A stretch of 64,000 nucleotides of DNA. Origin: Roseomonas fluvialis (GTDB taxonomy: Bacteria > Pseudomonadota > Alphaproteobacteria > Acetobacterales > Acetobacteraceae). Position 1 is the first letter of the stretch; the number at the start of each line of letters is the position of its first letter. Positions 52,488 through 63,679 of the stretch are shown here, in pieces. The notes under the pieces are model-generated. The model was not told the origin of the DNA and searched no databases. It saw nothing but the letters and a program-made list of their open reading frames with translations. The position numbers were made by a program, and so were the translations under genes. The stretch covers positions 3,931,001-3,995,000 of the forward strand of contig NZ_AP025637.1 of assembly GCF_022846615.1 (NCBI RefSeq). The letters run 5' to 3'.

Positions 52488-53048
52488 ATGACCTGGGTAG
52501 ACGGTGTCCTGGCGGGCGTGGTCGTGATTTCGGCCGCCGTCGCCTATTTCCGCGGTTTGGTGCGGGAAGTGCTGAGCCTGGGCGCCTGGGTGGGGGCCGC
52601 GGCCGCCGCCTTCCTCGCGCGGCCGTACCTGTTGCCCTATACCAGCCGCTGGATCGACACCGAATGGATCGCCGATGCGGTCGGCGCGGGGGCGGTTTTC
52701 CTGGTCGTGCTGGTGCTGCTCAAGCTGCTGACCAACGCGATCGCAGACCGCGTGCAGGATTCGTCGCTGGGCGGTCTCGATCGCGTGCTCGGGCTGCTGT
52801 TCGGCGCGGCAAGGGGTGCGGTGCTGGCCGTGGTTGCCTATATCATGGCTGGGTTGTTCGCGCCCGAGACCGCTACCTGGCCGCAGGCGGTCAAGGACGC
52901 CCGCAGCCTGCCCTTCGTCGCGGAGGGCGCGCGCCAGGTCGTCGAACGCGTGCCCGAAGCCTATCGCCCCCGCCTGGTTGCCCCGCCGGGCCCGGGCGGA
53001 CCCACCGTGGATGAGCTGCTACGTCCCCCCGCCCGCAGCCGCAATTGA
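52488..53048 (+). CDS. cvpA: CvpA family membrane protein
   Basis: The 186-residue protein has four membrane helices. It begins VDGVLAGVVVISAAVAYFRGLVREVLSL, the usual CvpA start, and has LGGLDRVLGLLFGAARG near the middle, then a proline-rich C-terminal tail. The family is named for colicin V production; in many bacteria it affects envelope stress resistance. It starts 31 bp after radA and ends 8 bp before purF. Confidence 0.92.
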   Translation: MTWVDGVLAGVVVISAAVAYFRGLVREVLSLGAWVGAAAAAFLARPYLLPYTSRWIDTEWIADAVGAGAVFLVVLVLLKLLTNAIADRVQDSSLGGLDRVLGLLFGAARGAVLAVVAYIMAGLFAPETATWPQAVKDARSLPFVAEGARQVVERVPEAYRPRLVAPPGPGGPTVDELLRPPARSRN

Positions 53049-53056
53049 GGTCCAGC

Positions 53057-54517
53057 ATGACCGCCCCCTTCGACCTCGATGACGACAAGCCGCATGAGGA
53101 ATGTGGAGTCTTCGGCGTGTGGAACGGGGGGGATGCCGCCGCGCTGACGGCGCTCGGCCTGCATGCATTGCAGCATCGCGGGCAGGAAGCCGCCGGCATC
53201 GTCACGCTGGACGAGAAGGGGCTGTTCCACGCGCATAAGGGCCTGGGGCTGGTCGGCGACAATTTCGGCGAGGCGAAGGTCATCGCATCCCTGCGCGGCG
53301 GTGCGGCCGTGGGCCACAACCGCTACGCCACCACCGGGGAGACGGCGCTGCGCAACGTGCAGCCGCTGTATGCCGACTTCGAATTCGGCGGCTTCGCAGT
53401 GGCGCATAACGGCAACCTGACCAATTCGCATGTGCTCAAGCGGGCCCTGGTGCGCCGCGGCTGCCTGTTCCAGAGCACCACGGATTCCGAGGTGTTCATC
53501 CACCTGATCGCGATCAGCCTGTATTCTACTGTGCTCGACCGGCTGATCGACGCGCTGAAGCAGGTGCAGGGCGCCTACAGCCTGGTCGCGCTGCACAACG
53601 GCGCCCTGATCGGCGCGCGGGATCCGCTGGGCGTGCGCCCGCTGGTGCTGGGGCGGCTGGCCAATGGCGGCTGGGTGCTGGCGAGCGAGACCTGCGCGCT
53701 CGACATCGTGAGCGCCGAATTCGTGCGCGACATCGAGGCCGGCGAGGTCGTGATCATCAACGACGAGGGCGTGCGGTCGGTGAAGCCCTTCGGGCGCCAG
53801 CCCGGGCGCTTCTGCATCTTCGAATACATCTATTTCGCGCGGCCCGATTCCGTGATGGAGGGCACGCCCGTCTACGACACCCGCAAGCGCATCGGCGCCG
53901 AGCTGGCGCGCGAATCCGGCGTGGCGGCCGACGTGGTCGTGCCGGTGCCCGATTCCGGCGTGCCGGCGGCCATGGGCTACGCGATGGAAGCGGGCATCCC
54001 GTTCGAACTGGGCATCATCCGCAACCACTATGTGGGCCGTACCTTCATCGAACCCACCGACCAGATCCGCCATCTGGGCGTGAAGCTGAAGCATTCGGCG
54101 AACAAGCCGATCCTGGAAGGCAAGCGCGTCATCCTGGTGGATGATTCGATCGTGCGCGGCACCACGTCGCGCAAGATCGTCGAGATGGTCCGCCAGGCAG
54201 GGGCGAAGGAGGTGCACATGCGCATCTCGTCGCCGCCCACCACGCATTCCTGCTACTACGGCATCGATACGCCCGAGCGGTCGGAACTGATGGCGGCCAA
54301 GCACGACCTCACGGAGATGGCGCGCATCATCGGCGTGGACTCCCTGGCCTTCATCTCGCTCGATGGGCTGTACCGCGCGCTCGGCCAGCAGGCGCGCGAC
54401 CCGGCTGCGCCGCATTTCTGCGACGCCTGCTTCACCGGGGACTACGCGATCCCGCTGACCGACTGGCAGGCCAATTCCGACCGGCAGCTGTCGCTGCTGC
54501 AGCCGGCGGGCCAGTAG
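53057..54517 (+). CDS. purF: amidophosphoribosyltransferase
   Basis: The 486-residue PurF makes 5-phosphoribosylamine, the first step of purine synthesis. A 15-residue propeptide (ends PHEE) precedes the nucleophile Cys 16 in CGVFGVW, so self-cleavage is expected. The PRPP-binding loop VILVDDSIVRGTTSRKIV is present. Cysteines, including the CDAC near the C-terminus, match the Fe-S cluster ligands of the Bacillus-type enzyme. ATG 53057 gives this propeptide; a longer start is unlikely. It converges on ppdK. Confidence 0.97.
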   Translation: MTAPFDLDDDKPHEECGVFGVWNGGDAAALTALGLHALQHRGQEAAGIVTLDEKGLFHAHKGLGLVGDNFGEAKVIASLRGGAAVGHNRYATTGETALRNVQPLYADFEFGGFAVAHNGNLTNSHVLKRALVRRGCLFQSTTDSEVFIHLIAISLYSTVLDRLIDALKQVQGAYSLVALHNGALIGARDPLGVRPLVLGRLANGGWVLASETCALDIVSAEFVRDIEAGEVVIINDEGVRSVKPFGRQPGRFCIFEYIYFARPDSVMEGTPVYDTRKRIGAELARESGVAADVVVPVPDSGVPAAMGYAMEAGIPFELGIIRNHYVGRTFIEPTDQIRHLGVKLKHSANKPILEGKRVILVDDSIVRGTTSRKIVEMVRQAGAKEVHMRISSPPTTHSCYYGIDTPERSELMAAKHDLTEMARIIGVDSLAFISLDGLYRALGQQARDPAAPHFCDACFTGDYAIPLTDWQANSDRQLSLLQPAGQ

Positions 54518-54542
54518 CCCCCGCCAGCCACGTCGTGCCGCG

Positions 54543-57218
<2,676 letters not shown>

Positions 57219-57231
57219 CGGGTGCTCCCGC

Positions 57232-59613
57232 TCAGGCTTCGATCTTCGAGAAATCGGCGACCGCGTCCATGGTGACGCGGAGCCGGGCGAGTAGTTTCAG
57301 GCGATTGCGGCGGAGTTCCGGCGCCGGGTCATTCACGATGACCTTGTCAAAGAAAGCGTCAACAGGGGCGCGGAGCGTGGCCATCGCGTCCATGGCGCGT
57401 TCGAAGTCCTCGGCCGAGAGGTCGAGGTCGATGCGCGCCGCGGCGGCTTCGAGGGCGGCGGCGAGCGCCTGTTCGGCTTCGGCCTTGAGCAGGTGGTGCT
57501 CGTAGCCGGTGTCGAAGGCATGGCCGTCGCGCTTTTCCTCGATGCGGAGGATGTTGGCGGCCCGCTTGTAGGCGGCGAGCAGATTGGCGCCGGCGTCGGA
57601 TTCCACGAAGGCGCGCACGGAATCGGCACGGCGAAGCAGGCGATTGAGGTCGTCGTCCGGGGTGGCGCCGAGCACGGCGGTCACGACGTCGTGGCGGGTG
57701 CCCTCGGCGCGGAGCTGGACGCGCAGGCGGTCCGCGATGAAATCCAGCAGGTCGCGCGCGAGCACGGCCGCTTCGGGAAGCACGACCGCGTCGGTCGTGC
57801 GGAAGATGCGCGTGAGTTCCCCCGCGGCCCCGGTCTGGGGCACCAGATAGATCGCCACGCCGCGCTCACGCAGGTCCGTGACGCTCGCGAAGTCCATCAG
57901 GCGCACCAGGACGCGCTCCTGCGGCGAGAGCCCCTCGCCTTCCAGGCGGGCAGCGCCGTCCAGCAGTTCCTGCCGGATGGCAGCGCTATGGAGCAGCGGC
58001 GCAACCTGCTTCGGTTCACCGGCCAGCCAAGGCGATCCGCGCCACTGTTCGACGTAACCCGCCAGTGCCTGCTCGAGCACACCATGCAGGCCGAGCCGCA
58101 GGCCGTTCTCGCGCAGGATGCGGATGATGCCGAGCGCGGCCCGGCGTAGCGCGAAGGGATCGCCGCTGCCGGTCGGCCTCTCGCCGACGCCGAAGAACCC
58201 GGCCAACTGGTCGATCTTGTCCGCCAGCGCCACCGCGATCGCCACCGGCTCGCCCGGCACGTCATCGCCAGGCCCCGCCGGCCGGTAATGCGCGCCGATC
58301 GCCTCCGCCACCCGCGGCGCCTCGCCCTGCGCCAGCGCGTAGTAACGCCCCATCACGCCCTGCAATTCCGGGAACTCGCCCACCATTCCGGAGGCCAGAT
58401 CCGCCTTCGCCAACTTCGCCGCCCGCGCCGCGTCGTCGGCCACGGCCGCGTCATCCGGCCAGAGCCGCCCCGCGATCACCCGCGCCAGCCGTTCCAGCCG
58501 CGCCACGCGCTGCCCCTGCGTCCCGAGCTTCGCGTGGAACACCACGCTGTCCAGCTTCGGCAGGAAGGATTCCAGTGACTGCTTGCGGTCGAGGTCCCAG
58601 AAGAACCGCGCATCCGACAGCCGCGCACGCAGGACGCGCTCATTGCCCGCCACGATCGCCGCGCCGCCATCGGGTGCGGCGATGTTCGCGACCAGAGCGA
58701 AGCGCGGCGCGGCGCTGCCGCGAACGGGGTCGGGTTCAGGAGAGGAAATCGGGGAACCATCAGCGTAGCGCAGCGCGAAATAGCGTTGGTTCACGCGCAT
58801 GGTGGTCCGCATGACCTCGACCGGCAAATCCATGAAGTCGGCATCAATGCTGCCGAGAAGCGGGATGGGCCATTCGACCAAGCCCGCGACCTCGGCCACC
58901 AAGGCATCGTCGGGAACCATGACCAGCCCCTCCGCCCACGCCAGCTCAGTAATCCCCTCGCGGATCAGCCGCGCACGCTCGGCCGCATCCAGCACCACGC
59001 GGCGTTCGCGCAGCCCCTCCTGGTAGTCGGTCAGCCCGCGCACGGCGAAGGCGCCCGGCGCCATCACGCGGTGGCCCTCGGTCTCGTTGCCCGACACCAG
59101 GCCATGGCCGTCATCGTCGCCGGCGCGCAGGTCGAACGGCACCACCGCCCCGTCGAGCACGCAGACCACGCGCTTGAGCGGCCGCACCCAGGTCATGGAC
59201 GACGTTCCGCCCCAGCGCATCGACTTCGGCCAGGGAAAGCCGCGGATCATGGCCGGCAGCGCAGCCGCGACCAGCGCGCGCGCCTCGACCGTCTCGCCGG
59301 GCTTGCGCAGCACCCAGAAGGCGCCGTCCTGCACCAGCGCCTCGCGCGCCGCGCCGTGCTTGCGCAGGAAGCCCTCCAGTGCCGAATCGGGTGCGCCCAC
59401 GCGCGGGCCGCGTTCCTCCTTGCCGGGCCTATCGACTGACGCGCGCAACAGTGCCGATAGCCCGATCCGCCGCGGCCCATGGAAGGTCAGCGGCGGCGCC
59501 TCGACCAACGCGGCGCAGCGTTCGCCGAACACCCGCGAAAAATCCTCCGCAGCGCGCGCCTGCATGCGCGCCGGGATTTCCTCGCAGAACAGTTCGATCA
59601 GCAGTTCAGGCAC
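57232..59613 (-). CDS. glyS: glycine--tRNA ligase beta subunit
   Basis: The 793-residue protein is longer than E. coli GlyS (about 690). It begins PELLIELFCEEIPARMQARAAEDF and contains the HD-like domain and a C-terminal anticodon-binding-like domain. The alpha/beta tetramer charges tRNA-Gly. The start is a GTG that overlaps the vapC stop (TAGTG, one base shared), so translation of glyS depends on, or follows, that of vapC. Confidence 0.95.
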   Translation of the reverse strand: MPELLIELFCEEIPARMQARAAEDFSRVFGERCAALVEAPPLTFHGPRRIGLSALLRASVDRPGKEERGPRVGAPDSALEGFLRKHGAAREALVQDGAFWVLRKPGETVEARALVAAALPAMIRGFPWPKSMRWGGTSSMTWVRPLKRVVCVLDGAVVPFDLRAGDDDGHGLVSGNETEGHRVMAPGAFAVRGLTDYQEGLRERRVVLDAAERARLIREGITELAWAEGLVMVPDDALVAEVAGLVEWPIPLLGSIDADFMDLPVEVMRTTMRVNQRYFALRYADGSPISSPEPDPVRGSAAPRFALVANIAAPDGGAAIVAGNERVLRARLSDARFFWDLDRKQSLESFLPKLDSVVFHAKLGTQGQRVARLERLARVIAGRLWPDDAAVADDAARAAKLAKADLASGMVGEFPELQGVMGRYYALAQGEAPRVAEAIGAHYRPAGPGDDVPGEPVAIAVALADKIDQLAGFFGVGERPTGSGDPFALRRAALGIIRILRENGLRLGLHGVLEQALAGYVEQWRGSPWLAGEPKQVAPLLHSAAIRQELLDGAARLEGEGLSPQERVLVRLMDFASVTDLRERGVAIYLVPQTGAAGELTRIFRTTDAVVLPEAAVLARDLLDFIADRLRVQLRAEGTRHDVVTAVLGATPDDDLNRLLRRADSVRAFVESDAGANLLAAYKRAANILRIEEKRDGHAFDTGYEHHLLKAEAEQALAAALEAAAARIDLDLSAEDFERAMDAMATLRAPVDAFFDKVIVNDPAPELRRNRLKLLARLRVTMDAVADFSKIEA

Positions 59614-60002
59614 TAGATCGCCGCCTTCACATCGGTGCGGGCGAAGTCATCGCCCTTGAACAACAGGGGTTCGTCGCGCGCGACCGCCAGCGCATAGGCG
59701 AAGCAGTCGCCGAGGTTCAACCCCGCCGGGTGCCGCCCCTTGCCGTAGCGGCGCCAGGCGTCGCGCGCGAGCGCGGCGTGTTCAGCGGTGAACGGCACGA
59801 TCTCGACACGCATCGACTCAAGAAGCTGATCGATGCGCGGGCGTACGACCTCGCCGGCAAGTCCCTCCGCGACGATGCCGAGCTCGACGAGGGTCGGCGC
59901 CGCGATGGCGATGGTCTCAGCCTTCGCCGCCGCCTCGCCGAAGGCCGGAGCCTCGGCCTCCTTCTGAAGGATGGCCATCAGGGCAGAGGTGTCCAGTATC
60001 AA
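59613..60002 (-). CDS. vapC: VapC-type PIN-domain toxin
   Basis: The 129-residue PIN-domain ribonuclease toxin has a TTG start overlapping the vapB stop (TTGA). The acidic metal ligands are all present: Asp 4 in ILDTSALMA, Glu 40 in TLVELGIV, Asp 99 in LGDCFAYALA and Asp 118/119 in FKGDDFART. VapC toxins cut tRNA or rRNA. Its stop overlaps the GTG of glyS, so the toxin frame lies between the two glycyl-tRNA synthetase subunits. Confidence 0.93.
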   Translation of the reverse strand: MILDTSALMAILQKEAEAPAFGEAAAKAETIAIAAPTLVELGIVAEGLAGEVVRPRIDQLLESMRVEIVPFTAEHAALARDAWRRYGKGRHPAGLNLGDCFAYALAVARDEPLLFKGDDFARTDVKAAI

Positions 60003-60259
60003 CGGGGCAGGCCATTCTCGTCGTAGAGGTCACTGTGGTCGCTCGTCGTGCCGGGCGGAAACAGCTTCGAGGACCGCTCGGCGATCGCCATGATCTCCTC
60101 GAACATGCGTTGCTTGCGCTCATCGCGCGCCGCCTTCTCCCGCGCCAGGCGTTCATGCACCGCCTCGCGAACAGCACCGGTGGCGGAGGTGCCGAGCAGC
60201 AACGCCAGCTCCTTCGCCTCGGCGATCACCACGTCGTCCTTGATGTTCAACTGGCCCAT
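59999..60259 (-). CDS. vapB: VapB-type antitoxin (Rv0623-like)
   Basis: The 86-residue protein begins MGQLNIKDDVVIAEAKELALLLG and continues VREAVHERLAREKAARDERKQRM, matching the PSK-trans-fac/VapB group with an N-terminal DNA-binding ribbon-helix fold. The C-terminus would wrap the toxin. ATG 60259 is preferred over one ten codons upstream by family alignment. Two ATGGTAGAA repeats 21 bp apart precede it and may be its binding sites. Confidence 0.88.
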   Translation of the reverse strand: MGQLNIKDDVVIAEAKELALLLGTSATGAVREAVHERLAREKAARDERKQRMFEEIMAIAERSSKLFPPGTTSDHSDLYDENGLPR

Positions 60260-60268
60260 GGCAGCCTC

Positions 60269-60298
60269 ATGGTAGAACGCTGCCGTCATATGGTAGAA
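60269..60298. promoter_or_regulatory. possible VapB operator: two direct ATGGTAGAA repeats
   Basis: The 9-bp sequence ATGGTAGAA occurs at 60269-60277 and 60290-60298, exactly 21 bp apart, about two helical turns, between glyQ and vapB. It is a candidate site for VapB autorepression or a separate promoter. Confidence 0.4.
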
Positions 60299-60316
60299 TT
60301 CGACCCCAGCGCAAGG

Positions 60317-61180
60317 TCACGCGGCCTCGCCGGCCAGCCACGCCTCGCAGCAGCCCTTCGCCAGGTCGCGCACCCGGCCGATATACGCTTGCCGCTCCGT
60401 CACGCTGATGGCGCCACGGGCATCCAGCAGGTTGAAGCGGTGCGATGCCTTGATGCACTGGTCATAGGCCGGCAGCGCCAGCTTCTGTTCCAGCAGCGCG
60501 GCGCATTCACGCTCCGCATCCTCGAAGTGGCGGAACAGCATGGCAACGTCGGCGTGTTCGAAGTTGTGCGCGCTGTATTCCTTCTCGGCGCGCAGGAAGA
60601 CCTCGCCGTATTTCACGCCGTCGTCGTTGAAGGCCAGGTCGTAGACGTTCTCCACGCCCTGGATGTACATCGCCAGGCGCTCGAGCCCGTAGGTCAGTTC
60701 GGCGCTCGGCTTCTCGCAGGCGATACCGCCGACCTGCTGGAAATAGGTGAACTGCGTCACCTCCATCCCGTCACACCACACTTCCCAGCCGAGGCCCCAC
60801 GCCCCCAGCGTCGGGCTTTCCCAGTCATCCTCGACGAAGCGGATGTCGTGCAGGCCGGGGTCGATGCCCAGCGCGCGGTAGCTTTCGATCAGCAGCGCCT
60901 GCGGGTCGGGCGGCGAGGGCTTCAGGATCACCTGGTACTGGTAGTAGTGCTGCAGCCGGTTCGGGTTTTCGCCATAGCGGCCATCCGAGGGCCGGCGCGA
61001 AGGCTGCACATAGGCCGCCTTCCACGGCTTGGGGCCGAGTGCGCGCAGCGTGGTCGCAGGATGGAAGGTGCCCGCGCCCACCTCCATGTCGTAGGGCTGG
61101 AGGATGACGCAGCCGCGCTCCGACCAGAAGCGGTGCAGGCGCAGGATGATGTCCTGGAAGCTCGGGGGCTTCTGCGGCAT
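60317..61180 (-). CDS. glyQ: glycine--tRNA ligase alpha subunit
   Basis: The 287-residue class II synthetase core begins [42 protein letters not shown] and includes the motif-2-like region [30 protein letters not shown] and motif 3 [12 protein letters not shown]. The length is typical. It pairs with GlyS. Its stop lies 57 bp before vapB, and vapBC separates it from glyS. ATG 61180 is preferred over a longer start by family N-termini. Confidence 0.96.
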   Translation of the reverse strand: MPQKPPSFQDIILRLHRFWSERGCVILQPYDMEVGAGTFHPATTLRALGPKPWKAAYVQPSRRPSDGRYGENPNRLQHYYQYQVILKPSPPDPQALLIESYRALGIDPGLHDIRFVEDDWESPTLGAWGLGWEVWCDGMEVTQFTYFQQVGGIACEKPSAELTYGLERLAMYIQGVENVYDLAFNDDGVKYGEVFLRAEKEYSAHNFEHADVAMLFRHFEDAERECAALLEQKLALPAYDQCIKASHRFNLLDARGAISVTERQAYIGRVRDLAKGCCEAWLAGEAA

Positions 61181-61257
61181 GGGCGGTCCGGGGTGGTGCT
61201 GCGCGGATTTGCGCGGCACGTATAGGCGGCAGACCCCCATCGGGCAAGGAAACCGCC

Positions 61258-61668
61258 TTGGACACCGCCGCCGCCCTGATCCGCGCCTACCTCGATGCCT
61301 TCAACCGCGGCGACCGCCCGGCCATGCTGTCCCTGCTGGCCGAGGACGTGGCGCATGACGTCAACCAGGGCGGGCGCGAGGTCGGCCGCGATGCCTTTGC
61401 CGGCTTCATGGCGCGCATGGACCGCTGCTACCGCGAACACCTGGCGGATATCGTGGTGATGGCCGACGCCACCGGCACGCGCGCCGCGGCGGAATTCACC
61501 GTGCATGGCGAATACATCGCGACCGACGCGGGCCTGCCGGAGGCGCGCGGCCAGCGCTACGCCCTGCCCGCTGGCGCCTTCTATGCCATCCGCGACGGAC
61601 GGATCGCGCGCGTTACCATGCACTACAACCTGGCCGACTGGATCGCGCAGGTCGCCGCCGATGCGTGA
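61258..61668 (+). CDS. SnoaL-like / ketosteroid-isomerase-fold protein
   Basis: The 136-residue NTF2-fold protein starts at a TTG with AAGGA 7 nt upstream. It opens [36 protein letters not shown] and ends [23 protein letters not shown], as in SnoaL-like proteins of unknown function. It overlaps the M20 peptidase gene by 8 nt, so they are translated together; the shared role is unknown. Confidence 0.85.
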   Translation: MDTAAALIRAYLDAFNRGDRPAMLSLLAEDVAHDVNQGGREVGRDAFAGFMARMDRCYREHLADIVVMADATGTRAAAEFTVHGEYIATDAGLPEARGQRYALPAGAFYAIRDGRIARVTMHYNLADWIAQVAADA

Positions 61669-62794
61669 GTTGACCACCGACGCGCTGCTCGATGCCGTGC
61701 GCGCCTGGGTCGAGATCGAAAGCCCCACCAACGACGCCGCCGGCGTCAACCGCGTCGCCGATCACGCGGAAGCCTTGCTGCGTTCCTTCGGCGCCACCAT
61801 CGAACGCACCCCCGGCCGCGACGGCTTCGGCGACATCCTCATCGGCCGCGTGCCGGGCGAGGTGAATGGCCCCGGCCTGCTGCTGCTCGGCCACATGGAC
61901 ACGGTGCACCAGCGCGGGTCCTTCGGTTTCCGGCGCGAGGACGACCGCGCCTATGGCCCGGGCATCTACGACATGAAGGGCGGCAACGCGATGGCGGTCG
62001 CGGCGCTGCAGCACCTGCACGCGACCGGCCGCCGCCCGCGCCTGCCGGTCAGCGTCATGATGATTCCGGACGAGGAAGTCGGCAGCCCCTCCTCGCGCGC
62101 GGCGATCGAGGCAGAGGCGCTGCGCCACCGCGCGGTCCTGGTGGTGGAACCTTCGGGCGACGGCGGCCGGTTCACCGTCGCACGCCATGGCATCGCGCGC
62201 TGGCACATTCGCACGATCGGCCGGCCCGCCCATGCCGGCGCCTACCACGCCGCGGGCCGCTCCGCGGTGCGCGAGATGGCACATCACATCCTGGCGCTGG
62301 AAGCGCTGACCGATCATCCCCGCAACTTCTATGTGAACATCGGCATCATCCACGGCGGCACGCATGAGAACATGGTTCCCGCCGAATGCAGCGCGATCTG
62401 CTACGCGCTGGTGCCCACGGCGGTCGAGGACGCCGAACTGCGCGCCGCCATCCACGCCTTGCCACAGCACGACGCCGATGTGCGGACGGAGATCACCCCC
62501 GGCCTCGGCCGCCCGCCTTTCGTGAAGTCGCCGGCGATCCAGGCGCTGTATGACCACGCGGCGGCGCTTGCCGCGGAGTGCGGCCTGCCCTCGGCGGGCG
62601 AACGCGTCGCCGGCGGCGGGTCGGATGGCAACTTCACCGGCGCGCTCGGCGTGCCGACGCTGGATGGCCTCGGCGTGATCGGCGGCGGTCCGCATACGCG
62701 CGAGGAATACATCGAACTGCGCTGCCTGGTGCCGCGCACGCGGATGCTGGCGCGGCTGTTCGCCACGATGGGGCCGGGCGTGGCCGGGCTATAG
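61661..62794 (+). CDS. M20 family metallopeptidase (ArgE/DapE/CPG2-like)
   Basis: The 377-residue zinc hydrolase has the metal-binding GHMDTVH (about residue 78), the GPGIYDMKGG segment, the catalytic acid in IPDEEVGS and the dimerisation domain, then GGGSDGNFTG near the C-terminus. It resembles glutamate carboxypeptidase-type enzymes that remove terminal amino acids from peptides or folates. Its stop overlaps the convergent S49 gene stop in the palindrome CTATAG (62789-62794). Confidence 0.92.
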   Translation: MRELTTDALLDAVRAWVEIESPTNDAAGVNRVADHAEALLRSFGATIERTPGRDGFGDILIGRVPGEVNGPGLLLLGHMDTVHQRGSFGFRREDDRAYGPGIYDMKGGNAMAVAALQHLHATGRRPRLPVSVMMIPDEEVGSPSSRAAIEAEALRHRAVLVVEPSGDGGRFTVARHGIARWHIRTIGRPAHAGAYHAAGRSAVREMAHHILALEALTDHPRNFYVNIGIIHGGTHENMVPAECSAICYALVPTAVEDAELRAAIHALPQHDADVRTEITPGLGRPPFVKSPAIQALYDHAAALAAECGLPSAGERVAGGGSDGNFTGALGVPTLDGLGVIGGGPHTREEYIELRCLVPRTRMLARLFATMGPGVAGL

Positions 62795-63604
62795 GCCCAG
62801 CCGCGCCCAGGCCGCGCGTTCCTCCGCCGCGGCGGCGATCGCATCGACACCCTCGCGCGCGCCGGGAAGCAGCCGCCACGGAAAGGGCCGGCGCCGCGCT
62901 CCGAGGCGGATGATCCGCGCCTTCTCCCCGAAGCGGCGCTTTGCCTCACCCTCCGCGTCGCCGAGCGAATCGGCGAGCCCGAGCGCCACCGCCTCGCGCC
63001 CCGTCCAGAAGCGGCCGCTGAACAGCGTCTCCTCCGGCGCGGTGAACCTCGCGCCGCGCCGTGCGCGCACCCAGCCCTTGAATTCCTCGTGCAGCTTGCC
63101 GAGCAGGTCGTCCAGCCGCGCCGCATCCTCCGCGCGTTCGGGCCGGAACGGGTCGAGGAACGACTTCTCTGCCCCCGCCGTGCGCAGCCGCCGCTCCACG
63201 CCCAGCCGCGCCATCGCCCGGTCGAAGCCGAAGCCGGCGCTGATCACGCCGATCGAGCCCAGGATCGATGCCGCATCCGCCACGATCTCATCCGCCGCGC
63301 AGGCGATCCAGTAGCCGCCGGAGGCCGCCGCATCCTCGGCCACCGCGATGACCGGCACCTTCTTGCGCTCCGCAAGGCGCCGGATCTGCCCCGCGATCAA
63401 TGATGACTGCACCGGCGACCCGCCGGGCGAATTCACCACCAGGATCACCGCCGCCAGGCGCTTGATGGCGAAGGCGCGGTCGAACAGCGGCCCGGTCCCG
63501 GCGGCGCTGAGCCCGCCCGAGAAGGGGTCAGGGCGCGCGGCAATGAGGCCGGTCAGCCGGATGAGCGCGACGCGGGGTGTACGGTCGAACAGAGTGAAGG
63601 CCAT
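62789..63604 (-). CDS. S49 family serine peptidase (SppA/SohB-like)
   Basis: The 271-residue protein has the S49 core: LAAVILVVNSPGGSPVQSSLIAGQIRRLAE and the catalytic serine in AVAEDAAASGGYWIACAADEI, with the lysine expected later in the domain. The serine context ASGGYWI fits SppA-like signal-peptide peptidases. There is no N-terminal membrane helix, so it could be cytoplasmic or peripheral. It converges on the M20 gene and is divergent from the next gene (75 bp between starts). Confidence 0.9.
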   Translation of the reverse strand: MAFTLFDRTPRVALIRLTGLIAARPDPFSGGLSAAGTGPLFDRAFAIKRLAAVILVVNSPGGSPVQSSLIAGQIRRLAERKKVPVIAVAEDAAASGGYWIACAADEIVADAASILGSIGVISAGFGFDRAMARLGVERRLRTAGAEKSFLDPFRPERAEDAARLDDLLGKLHEEFKGWVRARRGARFTAPEETLFSGRFWTGREAVALGLADSLGDAEGEAKRRFGEKARIIRLGARRRPFPWRLLPGAREGVDAIAAAAEERAAWARLGL

Positions 63605-63679
63605 GCCCGATAGATGCCGCCGCTGCCGCCACGATCAAGCCGCCTTGCCGCCGCGCCCGCTGCGCGCTGCAATGCGGCC

